7,068 bases of DNA, from assembly GCA_025655635.1 (NCBI GenBank), contig JAHXIM010000002.1, forward strand, positions 1 through 7,068. Reading direction: 5' to 3'. The notes beneath the pieces were generated by a model. The model did no database searches, was not told the DNA's origin, and saw nothing but the letters and a program-made list of their open reading frames with translations. The translations under genes and the position numbers were made by a program. Source of the DNA: a gamma proteobacterium symbiont of Lucinoma myriamae. Lineage in GTDB: Bacteria > Pseudomonadota > Gammaproteobacteria > GRL18. Of the stretch, positions 1-6,104 are shown in pieces (the stretch's first letter is position 1; the number at the start of each line of letters is the position of its first letter).

Positions 1-73
1 ATAACATTTCTGGTTGATCTGGTCACTCAAAAGCAGGATTAATTCCTTATATTTCAAATAGATGACATGTTTT

Positions 74-1003
74 TCAGGGTTGACTACTTATTACTGACAA
101 TGAAGCAGCTTGATTGTTTTGGCTCAATTTTCTAGTAATTTCATTTAAAACCATCCATTTCTTACTACACCAGTCTGGAGCTAATAATAAATTTTCTGAT
201 GCTGTTCCTGTCAGGCGATGAAAAATCATATCATCAGGAGCCATTTTAACCATATTAACCACTGTATCGATATATTCACTCATAGTAAGCGGCTGATAGT
301 TACCATTTTTCCACTGACGGGCGATCTGAGTCCCCTTAACAATGTGCAGAGGATGGATTTTGATCCCTTTAGGTTTCGTCTCCAGCACCCGTGACATACT
401 GGTCAAACTATGTTGTGCAGTTTCTGTGGGCAAACCAACAATAAGATGTGTACAAACCTGTAAACCATATATATGAGCACGTTGAATGGCATCTTGATAT
501 TCAGCAAAGCCATGCCCTCGATTCACTTCTTTTAACGTACTATCAAAACTAGACTGCAAGCCCAGTTCCAACCAGATTTCATAGCCTTGCTCTTGATAGT
601 GTGCCAATAATTTTAACACACCATCAGGTACACAATCCGGGCGGGTACCAATGGATAAACCAATGACATCCGGATGAGACAAGGCATTATCATAAAGCAG
701 TTTTAGGTAATTAATATCAGCATAAGTATTGGTGTAAGCCTGAAAATAGGCAAGATAACGGGTAGCACCCGTTCGCTTTAAAATAACTTGTCGCCCAGCC
801 TCTATTTGCTCATCAACTGCTGGTGGTTTTCTGGAATTAGGGCTAAAAGAAGTGTTATTACAAAAGGTACAGCCGCCGATTCCCTTGGTGCCATCTCGGT
901 TAGGGCAGGTAAACTGAGCATCTATTGATAGTTTGTGGACTTTATAGCCATATTTTTCACGCATGGCTCTGCCAAAGGTCAGAACGGTCTGATCAAGGTA
1001 CAT
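74..1003 (-). CDS. yhcC: YhcC-type radical SAM protein (TIGR01212 family)
   Basis: Complete 309-residue protein of the YhcC radical SAM family, which is related to the Elp3-type radical SAM enzymes and has no firmly established substrate. The N-terminal cluster motif is visible as C33-x11-C45-x2-C48, inside the family's CPNRDGTKG...GGCTFCN block. These cysteines would bind a 4Fe-4S cluster and S-adenosylmethionine. Further family landmarks are YFQAYTNTYA (about 86-95), the IGTRPDC block (about 118-124), LELGLQS (about 145-151), HLIVGLP (about 186-192) and a C-terminal HRLTG...LLAPDWC segment. The length is normal for the family. The ATG at 1003 is the first possible start, because an in-frame TAG lies three codons upstream; no clear Shine-Dalgarno precedes it. 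It is probably cytoplasmic and functionally unrelated to the polysaccharide genes. Family assignment is secure; the biochemical role is not known. Confidence 0.95.
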   Translation of the reverse strand: MYLDQTVLTFGRAMREKYGYKVHKLSIDAQFTCPNRDGTKGIGGCTFCNNTSFSPNSRKPPAVDEQIEAGRQVILKRTGATRYLAYFQAYTNTYADINYLKLLYDNALSHPDVIGLSIGTRPDCVPDGVLKLLAHYQEQGYEIWLELGLQSSFDSTLKEVNRGHGFAEYQDAIQRAHIYGLQVCTHLIVGLPTETAQHSLTSMSRVLETKPKGIKIHPLHIVKGTQIARQWKNGNYQPLTMSEYIDTVVNMVKMAPDDMIFHRLTGTASENLLLAPDWCSKKWMVLNEITRKLSQNNQAASLSVISSQP

Positions 1004-1053
1004 GAATATCTATGGGTTGATGATTGAAAACAAACATATGAAGTGAAAATGCC

Positions 1054-1082
1054 TTACAATAACTCAAGGACAACTATTGTAA
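1054..1082. promoter_or_regulatory. Inverted repeat, possible operator of yhcC
   Basis: TTACAATA at 1054-1061 and its exact reverse complement TATTGTAA at 1075-1082 are separated by 13 bp. The half-site centres are 21 bp apart, about two helical turns, as expected for a dimeric repressor or activator. The right arm overlaps a candidate -10 box of a yhcC promoter. It could instead be an RNA hairpin or a chance AT-rich dyad. No regulator is identified. Confidence 0.4.
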
Positions 1083-1104
1083 ATAAATTCGACACATTAA
1101 ACAA
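1076..1104 (-). promoter_or_regulatory. Candidate sigma-70 promoter for yhcC
   Basis: Read on the minus strand there is TTGTTT (1104-1099), a 17-bp spacer, then TACAAT (1081-1076). The -10 box matches consensus at five of six positions and the spacing is ideal, but the -35 box matches only TTG. Transcription would start near 1069, giving an untranslated leader of about 65 nt before the yhcC ATG. It lies downstream of the 57-codon gene, so yhcC could be expressed independently of it. Confidence 0.4.
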
Positions 1105-1140
1105 TAAGTGAAGCCAGACTACTAGTACTTATTCTGTCGG

Positions 1141-1314
1141 CTAATTCATCCTGTCGAGAATATCTCTGGCAATAGCGCTGATAACATCCTCACGATTAGG
1201 TTTTCTACGCTCAATTCCACTACGGCGTTCCGAAATCACCTGATACCCTTCATTATCGATCACAGGAAAAGACACATTTTTATTGGCTTCCCGTCTATCA
1301 TTGCTATGTTGCAT
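1141..1314 (-). CDS. Small Arg-rich protein with ERRSGIERR motif, 57 aa, function unknown
   Basis: Complete short reading frame, ATG at 1314 to TAG at 1141, 57 residues, in what otherwise looks like an intergenic gap. It begins MQHSNDRREANKNVSFPVID and carries ERRSGIERRK at about residues 29-38, followed by a likely amphipathic helix (about 41-56, EDVISAIARDILDRM) to the end. An AGGGG ribosome binding site (1320-1324) sits 5 nt upstream of the ATG. Composition is strongly charged, with arginine pairs at 7-8, 30-31 and 36-37; there is no signal peptide or membrane segment. Short gammaproteobacterial proteins with a similar phenylalanine-proline-x-x-D segment followed by paired-arginine DRR/ERR motifs exist, from memory, but I know of no assigned function. 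It is transcribed in the same direction as yhcC, 137 bp upstream of it. The motif, the ribosome binding site and a full start-to-stop frame together argue that it is real. Confidence 0.72.
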   Translation of the reverse strand: MQHSNDRREANKNVSFPVIDNEGYQVISERRSGIERRKPNREDVISAIARDILDRMN

Positions 1315-1319
1315 TTCTG

Positions 1320-1324
1320 CCCCT
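1320..1324 (-). promoter_or_regulatory. Ribosome binding site of the 57-aa gene
   Basis: Minus-strand AGGGG, five bases before the ATG at 1314. It is listed because it is one of the main reasons for accepting such a short gene and fixes its start. Confidence 0.6.
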
Positions 1325-1380
1325 GAAAATCAGTCAAAACTCTTCATTAAATCACGTATATTACACACAATACGAAGACA

Positions 1381-1418
1381 TATCCTGTTTTTAAGCACTT
1401 AAAAATCATACTATCCTG
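1381..1418. promoter_or_regulatory. Palindrome flanked by TATCCTG direct repeats, possible regulatory site
   Basis: The near-continuous palindrome TTTTTAAGCACTTAAAAA (1388-1405; 8-bp arms, 2-bp centre) is flanked by two exact copies of TATCCTG, at 1381-1387 and 1412-1418. The copies are 31 bp apart, close to three helical turns. The block lies 67-104 bp upstream of the start of the 57-aa gene, where an operator would be expected. A 2-nt loop makes an RNA hairpin or terminator less likely. I found no convincing sigma-70 promoter next to it, so its role is inferred only from symmetry and position. Confidence 0.35.
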
Positions 1419-1523
1419 ACAAACAATATAATAACATCAAAGAACTAGATAAAAAACAACAATTGTAAAAAAAACCTTCAAGACTCAAACTAACTGATTA
1501 GATAAACATACGAGATAGTCATT

Positions 1524-2456
1524 TCATTTCAAATGAAGTGCTTTTTTTAATAATTTAATCTCTTCTGAATAGCGATTCTTATCTTTCATCATTTGTTGAA
1601 TTTTATCAGCAATATCTGTAGCAGAATTATCTGTATACAAAACCCCTTTATAAAAATATTCACGTAATACCAGAGTATCGCTCAGTATCATTGGTTTTTC
1701 TACTGAAACACTTTCATATGCACCACAGAGCAGACAATGCTCTCTATTTGTCAAATCAAGCGTAACATCAACCTGATTGATTAAAGAGTAATATTCTGCG
1801 TCAGATACAAAGCCTGTTAGGATAATATTCGGAGGCAGCTCTTTTACTTGTTTTGATGTTAATTTTTTATGATAATTACCCGTAATATAAATATGGTACC
1901 CTTCGGGTAACAGCGTTGCTGAATCAATTACAGATTGATAAGGTTCATCTTTAGACCAGGTACAAATATATAGTACAGAAAATTCGTTATTGTCTAATTC
2001 ATTCGTAATGGGTATATCGGGTAGTGGATCAGGTACTAACACTGCTCTACCATTTTTTTTATGAACATAATCAACTAGGGCCTGATTAGTTACAATTGTC
2101 AATGGTGTAACTTTTAGTAACAATGCAGCAACCCAATTTAATATTTTTGATTCACCTTCTTTTGGAAATAAGCCACTATTATGCGCATCAACAATAAGAT
2201 GCTTAAAACATAAACGAGCAAAAATATTAGCGACACAAGCCAATACAATAGAAGGATTTTGCACGACTATATTCTTTGCTCGTGTTGCCAGAATTATTCG
2301 AAATGTTGATAAAACTAATGGAAAATAACCAATTAATCGATGTGTTTTTGACTCTAATTGATATAATTTCGCTCCTAAATGATAGCTTAGAGTCTTATTT
2401 CTTAACTGTTGTTCCCATGTAATCCATATAACATTAGGGTCATTAGCTACATTCAT
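1524..2456 (-). CDS. GT-B (family 4-like) glycosyltransferase
   Basis: A 310-residue protein with the two-domain layout of GT-B glycosyltransferases. It probably transfers a sugar from a nucleotide sugar to a lipid-linked or growing polysaccharide on the cytoplasmic face of the membrane. The N-terminal half starts with a strand and WITWEQQLRN (about 9-20), then VVQNPSIVLA (about 64-73) and LIVDAHNSGLFP (about 87-98). This is typical of a subgroup of polysaccharide-locus transferases. The nucleotide-sugar-binding half begins near FSVLYICTW (about 159-167). It contains ILTGFVSDAEYY (about 212-223) and a degenerate E-x8-E element (E239 and E248), followed by KPMILSD, in the position of the family's usual E-x7-E. 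The spacing is thus one residue longer than canonical. An in-frame TAG two codons upstream rules out an N-terminal extension. The ATG has no good ribosome binding site and overlaps the stop of a 16-codon leader frame. It is the last gene of the epimerase operon. Sugar specificity cannot be read from the sequence. Confidence 0.85.
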   Translation of the reverse strand: MNVANDPNVIWITWEQQLRNKTLSYHLGAKLYQLESKTHRLIGYFPLVLSTFRIILATRAKNIVVQNPSIVLACVANIFARLCFKHLIVDAHNSGLFPKEGESKILNWVAALLLKVTPLTIVTNQALVDYVHKKNGRAVLVPDPLPDIPITNELDNNEFSVLYICTWSKDEPYQSVIDSATLLPEGYHIYITGNYHKKLTSKQVKELPPNIILTGFVSDAEYYSLINQVDVTLDLTNREHCLLCGAYESVSVEKPMILSDTLVLREYFYKGVLYTDNSATDIADKIQQMMKDKNRYSEEIKLLKKALHLK

Positions 2457-2503
2457 TGCCTAACCAGTTGATGATAAACTCCAGAAAATTGCTCCATAAA
2501 CAC
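2453..2503 (-). CDS. Putative 16-codon leader peptide coupled to the glycosyltransferase
   Basis: Between the two glycosyltransferase genes lies a GAGGAG sequence (2511-2516), the best Shine-Dalgarno of this operon. It is followed after 7 nt by GTG at 2503 and a 16-codon frame (VFMEQFSGVYHQLVRQ after the initiator is written as V). The TGA (2455-2453) overlaps the downstream glycosyltransferase ATG as ATGA, the classic arrangement for translational coupling. The peptide shows no run of one amino acid, so classical attenuation is not suggested. Alternatives are that it is a relic of an older gene start or a fortuitous frame. Confidence 0.4.
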   Translation of the reverse strand: MFMEQFSGVYHQLVRQ

Positions 2504-2549
2504 TTAAATTCTCCTCGTTAACTTATTCTTAACATAATCAGTTCGTTTT

Positions 2550-3701
2550 TTACCCTAATCTTGGGTTCCAGATAACTTGTTTTTCTTTTTTTAAATAGCG
2601 GAAAAATGCATGGGCTGACGCAATATTAAGCAAAGAAAAATAATAGGGTAATGTAAAATACATTAAACCATTCGGCTTTGCTCTAAACATAAATCCTACA
2701 TATGCAAAGCTATAAAAAACACACTGAAAAGCCATCAATATTTTATACAAAACATGTTCAGAAAAAAGCAACGCATTTAAAATAATCAAAACTATTAATG
2801 GAATAAAAACTAAATAACGCAGTAACTTATGTGAGATTAGCTGTAATGAAAACAGATGAAAGCGAAATGGATTTAACAGCTGTTTCATGTCATACAATGC
2901 CCACATAGCTCTTAAAGCAACACGCACTCTCATTCGATATTCTTGTTCCGCATCACTAACAACATGCTCTTTTAGTATAGCTTTTGATTCATACGCCACT
3001 TTATAACCTTGCTCCACAACCTTTAAAGGCAGCACAAAGTCTAACAACTGATCAGCATTTAATTGTCGGTATAATTCTGTACGCATTGCATCAATACCAC
3101 CATCCACACCGATAACTGAACCAACCTTAGTTTCAAGTGCTCTGATCATATTTTCATATTTCATATAGGCGCTGCAGCCATCACCAACCATTGAAGCATC
3201 AGAATTAACGTATACCATTTTTCCTGTCACATAACCTACATCAGGATTAGTAAAATTATTAACTAAATACTGAAGTGCATCTGTCTGGTAAATTGAATTA
3301 GCATCGGAAAAAACTAAAATATCACCCTTTGCAAGCGACACAATAAGATTCAAGCCTGCTGTTTTGCCTTGTCTGGGTACTTGTTTCACCAGTTTGACAG
3401 AAACATCTGTTCCTGAAAATGATTCAACGATGCAATCAGTTGCATCAGTTGATTCATCAGAGACGACTATGATTTCCAATTTATCCTTTGGATAATCTAA
3501 ATCCATTTTATTTTGGATTGTTGCTTTTATATCTTTTTCTTCATTGAAGGCCGCAATCAATATGCTTACATTGGGTTCGTATGAATCATTGAATTTATTG
3601 GGATTTGAGTTACCCGATAATAGTTTTATGAGTAGTGGGTACCCAATGTAGATGTAAAAGACATAAAATGCACATAACCAAAAAATGATTATTGTTATCA
3701 T
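2550..3701 (-). CDS. Membrane-bound family 2 glycosyltransferase
   Basis: A 383-residue GT-A fold, family 2 transferase anchored in the inner membrane. Its layout resembles processive synthases of the hyaluronan/cellulose synthase type, though shorter. One membrane segment lies at about 4-26, then the catalytic domain (about 44-265), then three hydrophobic segments (about 294-314, 318-338 and 345-367). Catalytic-domain landmarks are SILIAAFNEE (46-55), VVSDESTDAT with D82, the DXD-like FSDAN (131-135), GVDGGIDAMR (198-207), an acidic residue D221 in LLDFVLPLKVVEQGYKV, and an arginine-rich EYRMRVRVALR (254-264) where QxxRW-type motifs occur in relatives. AAGG seven bases before the ATG is a good ribosome binding site. 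It is preceded by the UDP-glucuronate epimerase at 38 bp, suggesting cotranscription and possibly a uronic acid or related donor. Membrane topology and family are clear; product and processivity are inferred. Confidence 0.9.
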   Translation of the reverse strand: MITIIIFWLCAFYVFYIYIGYPLLIKLLSGNSNPNKFNDSYEPNVSILIAAFNEEKDIKATIQNKMDLDYPKDKLEIIVVSDESTDATDCIVESFSGTDVSVKLVKQVPRQGKTAGLNLIVSLAKGDILVFSDANSIYQTDALQYLVNNFTNPDVGYVTGKMVYVNSDASMVGDGCSAYMKYENMIRALETKVGSVIGVDGGIDAMRTELYRQLNADQLLDFVLPLKVVEQGYKVAYESKAILKEHVVSDAEQEYRMRVRVALRAMWALYDMKQLLNPFRFHLFSLQLISHKLLRYLVFIPLIVLIILNALLFSEHVLYKILMAFQCVFYSFAYVGFMFRAKPNGLMYFTLPYYFSLLNIASAHAFFRYLKKEKQVIWNPRLG

Positions 3702-3739
3702 AGTTGAACCTTGTAGGGCTGGCTTACTGGCATTGTCTT

Positions 3740-4783
3740 TTATCTTTTTTTTACATTGTAATAATCTTTGTACCAGCTTGCAAATGCCTTAATACCTTTA
3801 TCAACTGTGGTAGATGGTTTGTAATCAACATCTTTGACAAGCTCGGTGACATCAGCGTAGGTATCAGGCACATCACCAGGTTGTAAAGGCAGTAGATTCT
3901 TTTCAGCAGTTTTACCAAGATGTTTTTCTAATGTTTCAATATAAGTCATTAATTCAACAGGCTGCTGATTACCTATATTATAGATACGCCATGGTGCTGG
4001 GCTTGTTGCGGAATCAGGGCTTTGACCACTCCACTCTGGATTGGGTTGTGCAACATTATCAAGCACTCGAATAATCCCCTCAACAATATCATCAATATAG
4101 GTAAAATCTCTCCGATGCTTACCATAATTATAGACATCTATCGCTTTACCTTCATAAATTGCTTTAGCAAATTTTTGTAAAGCCATGTCGGGACGGTCCC
4201 AGGGACCATAGACAGTAAAAAATCTCAGCCCGGTTGTTGGAAGCTGATAGAGGTGACTATAGGTATGCGCCATTAACTCTCCTGATTTTTTGGAAGCGGC
4301 ATAGAGCGAAATCGGATGGTCCACATTGTCATGAATTGAAAATGGCATGCTTTCATTCAGGCCATAAACAGAACTGGAGGACGCATACACAAGATGTTTC
4401 ACCTTATTGTGTCGGCAACCTTCTAATATATGTGCAAAACCAACAATATTACTATCAATATAAGATAGTGGGTTTTCAATGGAGTAGCGTACTCCTGCCT
4501 GAGCAGCTAGATTCACTACCTTTTCAAACTGTTCCTCTGCAAATAATGACTCCATTTTATCACGGTCAGCCAGATCCATTTTGATAAAACGAAACGATCC
4601 TTTTTTGGTTGACTCTATGGTAGAAAACGTATCTTCTATTCTTTTTAAACGCGCTTTTTTGAGTCTGACATCATAATAGTCATTAAGGATATCAATTCCA
4701 ACAACATCGTCACCACGAGCTAAAAGTTCTTCTGATAATTTCGAACCTATAAAACCGGCAGCACCAGTGACTAAAATTTTCAT
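3740..4783 (-). CDS. UDP-glucuronate 4-epimerase (CapI/LspL/Gla type)
   Basis: Complete 347-residue extended short-chain dehydrogenase that interconverts UDP-glucuronate and UDP-galacturonate using bound NAD. The NAD-binding glycine motif TGAAGFIG is at 6-13, D31 closes the second strand, and NLAAQAGVRYSIENP is at 91-105. The catalytic serine region ASSSSVYG is at 134-141, and Y161-x3-K165 is the catalytic pair. NDYYDVRLKKARL near residues 34-46, VYGPWDRPDMA (191-201) and DVYNYGKHRRDFTYIDDI (216-233) are hallmarks of the UDP-GlcA epimerase branch rather than GalE. So is the loop before WRIYNIGN (about 265-272). AAAGGA just upstream of the ATG is a strong ribosome binding site. It is the first gene of a minus-strand operon and is divergent from ugd, whose product is its substrate. 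Some databases call close relatives UDP-glucuronate 5'-epimerase; 4-epimerisation is better supported biochemically. Confidence 0.92.
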   Translation of the reverse strand: MKILVTGAAGFIGSKLSEELLARGDDVVGIDILNDYYDVRLKKARLKRIEDTFSTIESTKKGSFRFIKMDLADRDKMESLFAEEQFEKVVNLAAQAGVRYSIENPLSYIDSNIVGFAHILEGCRHNKVKHLVYASSSSVYGLNESMPFSIHDNVDHPISLYAASKKSGELMAHTYSHLYQLPTTGLRFFTVYGPWDRPDMALQKFAKAIYEGKAIDVYNYGKHRRDFTYIDDIVEGIIRVLDNVAQPNPEWSGQSPDSATSPAPWRIYNIGNQQPVELMTYIETLEKHLGKTAEKNLLPLQPGDVPDTYADVTELVKDVDYKPSTTVDKGIKAFASWYKDYYNVKKR

Positions 4784-4824
4784 TTTTTTCCTTTCGCTAT
4801 TGTATTATTAAGTGAGAGAGTTTG

Positions 4825-4852
4825 ATTTTACACTTTAAAATCCCTGAGCCAA
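4825..4852 (-). promoter_or_regulatory. Candidate promoter of the epimerase-glycosyltransferase operon
   Basis: On the minus strand TTGGCT (4852-4847), a 16-bp spacer and TAAAAT (4830-4825) form a reasonable sigma-70 promoter. Transcription would begin near 4818, about 35 nt before the epimerase ATG. Its -35 box is back to back with that of the ugd promoter, 12 bp away, so one bound regulator could affect both. Confidence 0.5.
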
Positions 4853-4864
4853 TAATGTATATTC

Positions 4865-4893
4865 TTTTTGTGTATAAATCATTATGTTATAAT
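4865..4893 (+). promoter_or_regulatory. ugd: Extended -10 promoter of ugd
   Basis: A perfect extended -10 element, TGTTATAAT (4885-4893), lies 17 bp downstream of a poor -35 (TTTTTG, 4865-4870). Extended -10 promoters commonly tolerate weak -35 boxes. The predicted start near 4900 leaves about 22 nt before the TTG at 4922, with the ribosome binding site inside it. This excludes translation from the earlier in-frame TTG at 4868. The -10 box is also one arm of a 7-bp inverted repeat (TTATAAT 4887-4893, ATTATAA 4905-4911), which may be chance in such AT-rich DNA. Confidence 0.65.
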
Positions 4894-4909
4894 CAATTTT
4901 TTTAATTAT

Positions 4910-4914
4910 AAGGG
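4910..4914 (+). promoter_or_regulatory. ugd: Ribosome binding site of ugd, fixes the TTG start
   Basis: AAGGG ends seven bases before TTG at 4922. It supports that codon, rather than the upstream in-frame TTG at 4868, as the start of ugd. Confidence 0.75.
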
Positions 4915-4921
4915 TATTATT

Positions 4922-6088
4922 TTGAAAATTGCTATCGCAGGAACCGGATATGTCGGTTTATCAAATTCAATGCTATTGTCACAACATAATGAAGTCATTG
5001 CTCTTGACATTGATGAAAAAAAAATTAATTTACTCAATTCACAAAAGTCACCGATTCAAGATGCAGAAATTGAAGATTTTTTAGCTCATAAAGCTCTTAA
5101 TTTTCAGGCAACTCTTGATAAAAAAAAGGCATACACCAATGCCGATTATGTCATCATTGCAACTCCTACAGACTATGATCCTAAAACAAATTATTTTAAT
5201 ACCAGCTCTGTCGAATCTGTTATCAGAGATGTAATAAATATCAACCCCCTTGCTGTAATGGTAATAAAATCAACCGTACCCGTCGGATATACAGAGAAAA
5301 TAAAACAACAACTCGACTGTGACAACATTATTTTTTCACCCGAATTTTTAAGAGAAGGAAAAGCACTTTATGACAACTTACATCCTTCCAGAGTTATTAT
5401 AGGTGAAGATTCCCAAAGAGCTAAAATCTTTGCTGATTTATTAGTTCAGGGTGCTGTAAAAAAAGAAATCAATATTTTATTTATTGAATCAACCGAAGCA
5501 GAGGCAGTGAAACTATTTTCAAATACTTATTTAGCCATGCGAGTTGCTTATTTTAATGAACTGGATTCTTATGCTGAAGTACATGGTTTAAATTCAAGAC
5601 AAATTATCGAGGGTGTTGGACTTGATCCCAGAATAGGTTCTCATTATAACAATCCTTCATTTGGATATGGAGGTTATTGTCTGCCAAAAGATACAAAACA
5701 ATTAAGAGCAAACTATGAAGATGTACCTAATTGCCTGATTGACTCAATTGTTACTGCCAATAGTACACGTAAAGATTTTATTGCAGAGTCAATAATAAAA
5801 AGAAATCCTACTGTGGTAGGAGTCAATCGTCTTGTTATGAAAAGTGGCTCCGATAATTTTCGCGCGTCTTCAATTCAAGGCATTATGAAACGTATTAAAG
5901 CCAAAGGTATTGAGGTTGTGATTTATGAGCCAGAGCTTAATGAGACAGAATTTTTTCACTCAAAAGTCATTAAAGATTTAGATGAGTTTAAAGCTCTTTC
6001 TGATATTATTGTTTCCAATCGTATGACAGATGATCTTCTCGATGTTCAAGATAAAGTTTATACAAGGGATTTGTTTGGTAATGATTAA
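4922..6088 (+). CDS. ugd: UDP-glucose 6-dehydrogenase
   Basis: Oxidises UDP-glucose to UDP-glucuronate with two NAD, in the cytosol; the product feeds the divergent 4-epimerase and the acidic polysaccharide. Numbered from TTG at 4922, the NAD-binding motif GTGYVGLS is at 7-14 and ATPTDYDPKTNYFNTSS at 80-96. VIKSTVPVG is at 114-122, FSPEFLREG with E141 at 138-146, and the substrate-contacting K197 and N201 are in KLFSNTYLAMR. The nucleophile C253 lies in NNPSFGYGGYCLPKD, and MKSGSDNFRASS is at 306-317. The protein ends VYTRDLFGND. With this start it is 388 residues, the same length as E. coli Ugd, which it matches closely throughout from memory. The frame is open 18 codons further upstream to a TTG at 4868, but that extension covers the promoter and lacks family resemblance. 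It is the only plus-strand gene here and probably a one-gene transcript. Confidence 0.96.
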   Translation: MKIAIAGTGYVGLSNSMLLSQHNEVIALDIDEKKINLLNSQKSPIQDAEIEDFLAHKALNFQATLDKKKAYTNADYVIIATPTDYDPKTNYFNTSSVESVIRDVININPLAVMVIKSTVPVGYTEKIKQQLDCDNIIFSPEFLREGKALYDNLHPSRVIIGEDSQRAKIFADLLVQGAVKKEINILFIESTEAEAVKLFSNTYLAMRVAYFNELDSYAEVHGLNSRQIIEGVGLDPRIGSHYNNPSFGYGGYCLPKDTKQLRANYEDVPNCLIDSIVTANSTRKDFIAESIIKRNPTVVGVNRLVMKSGSDNFRASSIQGIMKRIKAKGIEVVIYEPELNETEFFHSKVIKDLDEFKALSDIIVSNRMTDDLLDVQDKVYTRDLFGND

Positions 6089-6104
6089 GTACTTCAGGTA
6101 GTAA

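Noticed and set aside
1..73. Possible start of another minus-strand gene after yhcC (open frame reading LKYKELILLLSDQINQ)
   Set aside because: It has no ATG and no properly spaced ribosome binding site, and it runs off the window after fewer than 25 codons; not supportable.
1004..1053. 14-codon frame (MFVFNHQPIDIHVP) just before and overlapping the yhcC start
   Set aside because: There is no ribosome binding site at a usable distance and nothing else distinguishes it from a chance short frame.
1103..1133. AATAAGT...ACTTATT inverted repeat between the 57-aa gene and yhcC
   Set aside because: It has seven-bp AT-rich arms and a 17-nt loop with no T-tract; too weak to call a terminator or operator.
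1460..1500. T-tract on the minus strand after the glycosyltransferase, as a terminator
   Set aside because: Eight Ts follow AAGG, but no stable GC-containing stem precedes them.
3704..3886. 60-codon open frame on the plus strand
   Set aside because: It is antisense to the epimerase C-terminus, with no recognisable motif or ribosome binding site; a shadow frame.
4234..4584. 116-codon open frame on the plus strand
   Set aside because: It lies wholly antisense within the well-supported epimerase gene, and its composition resembles no protein family.
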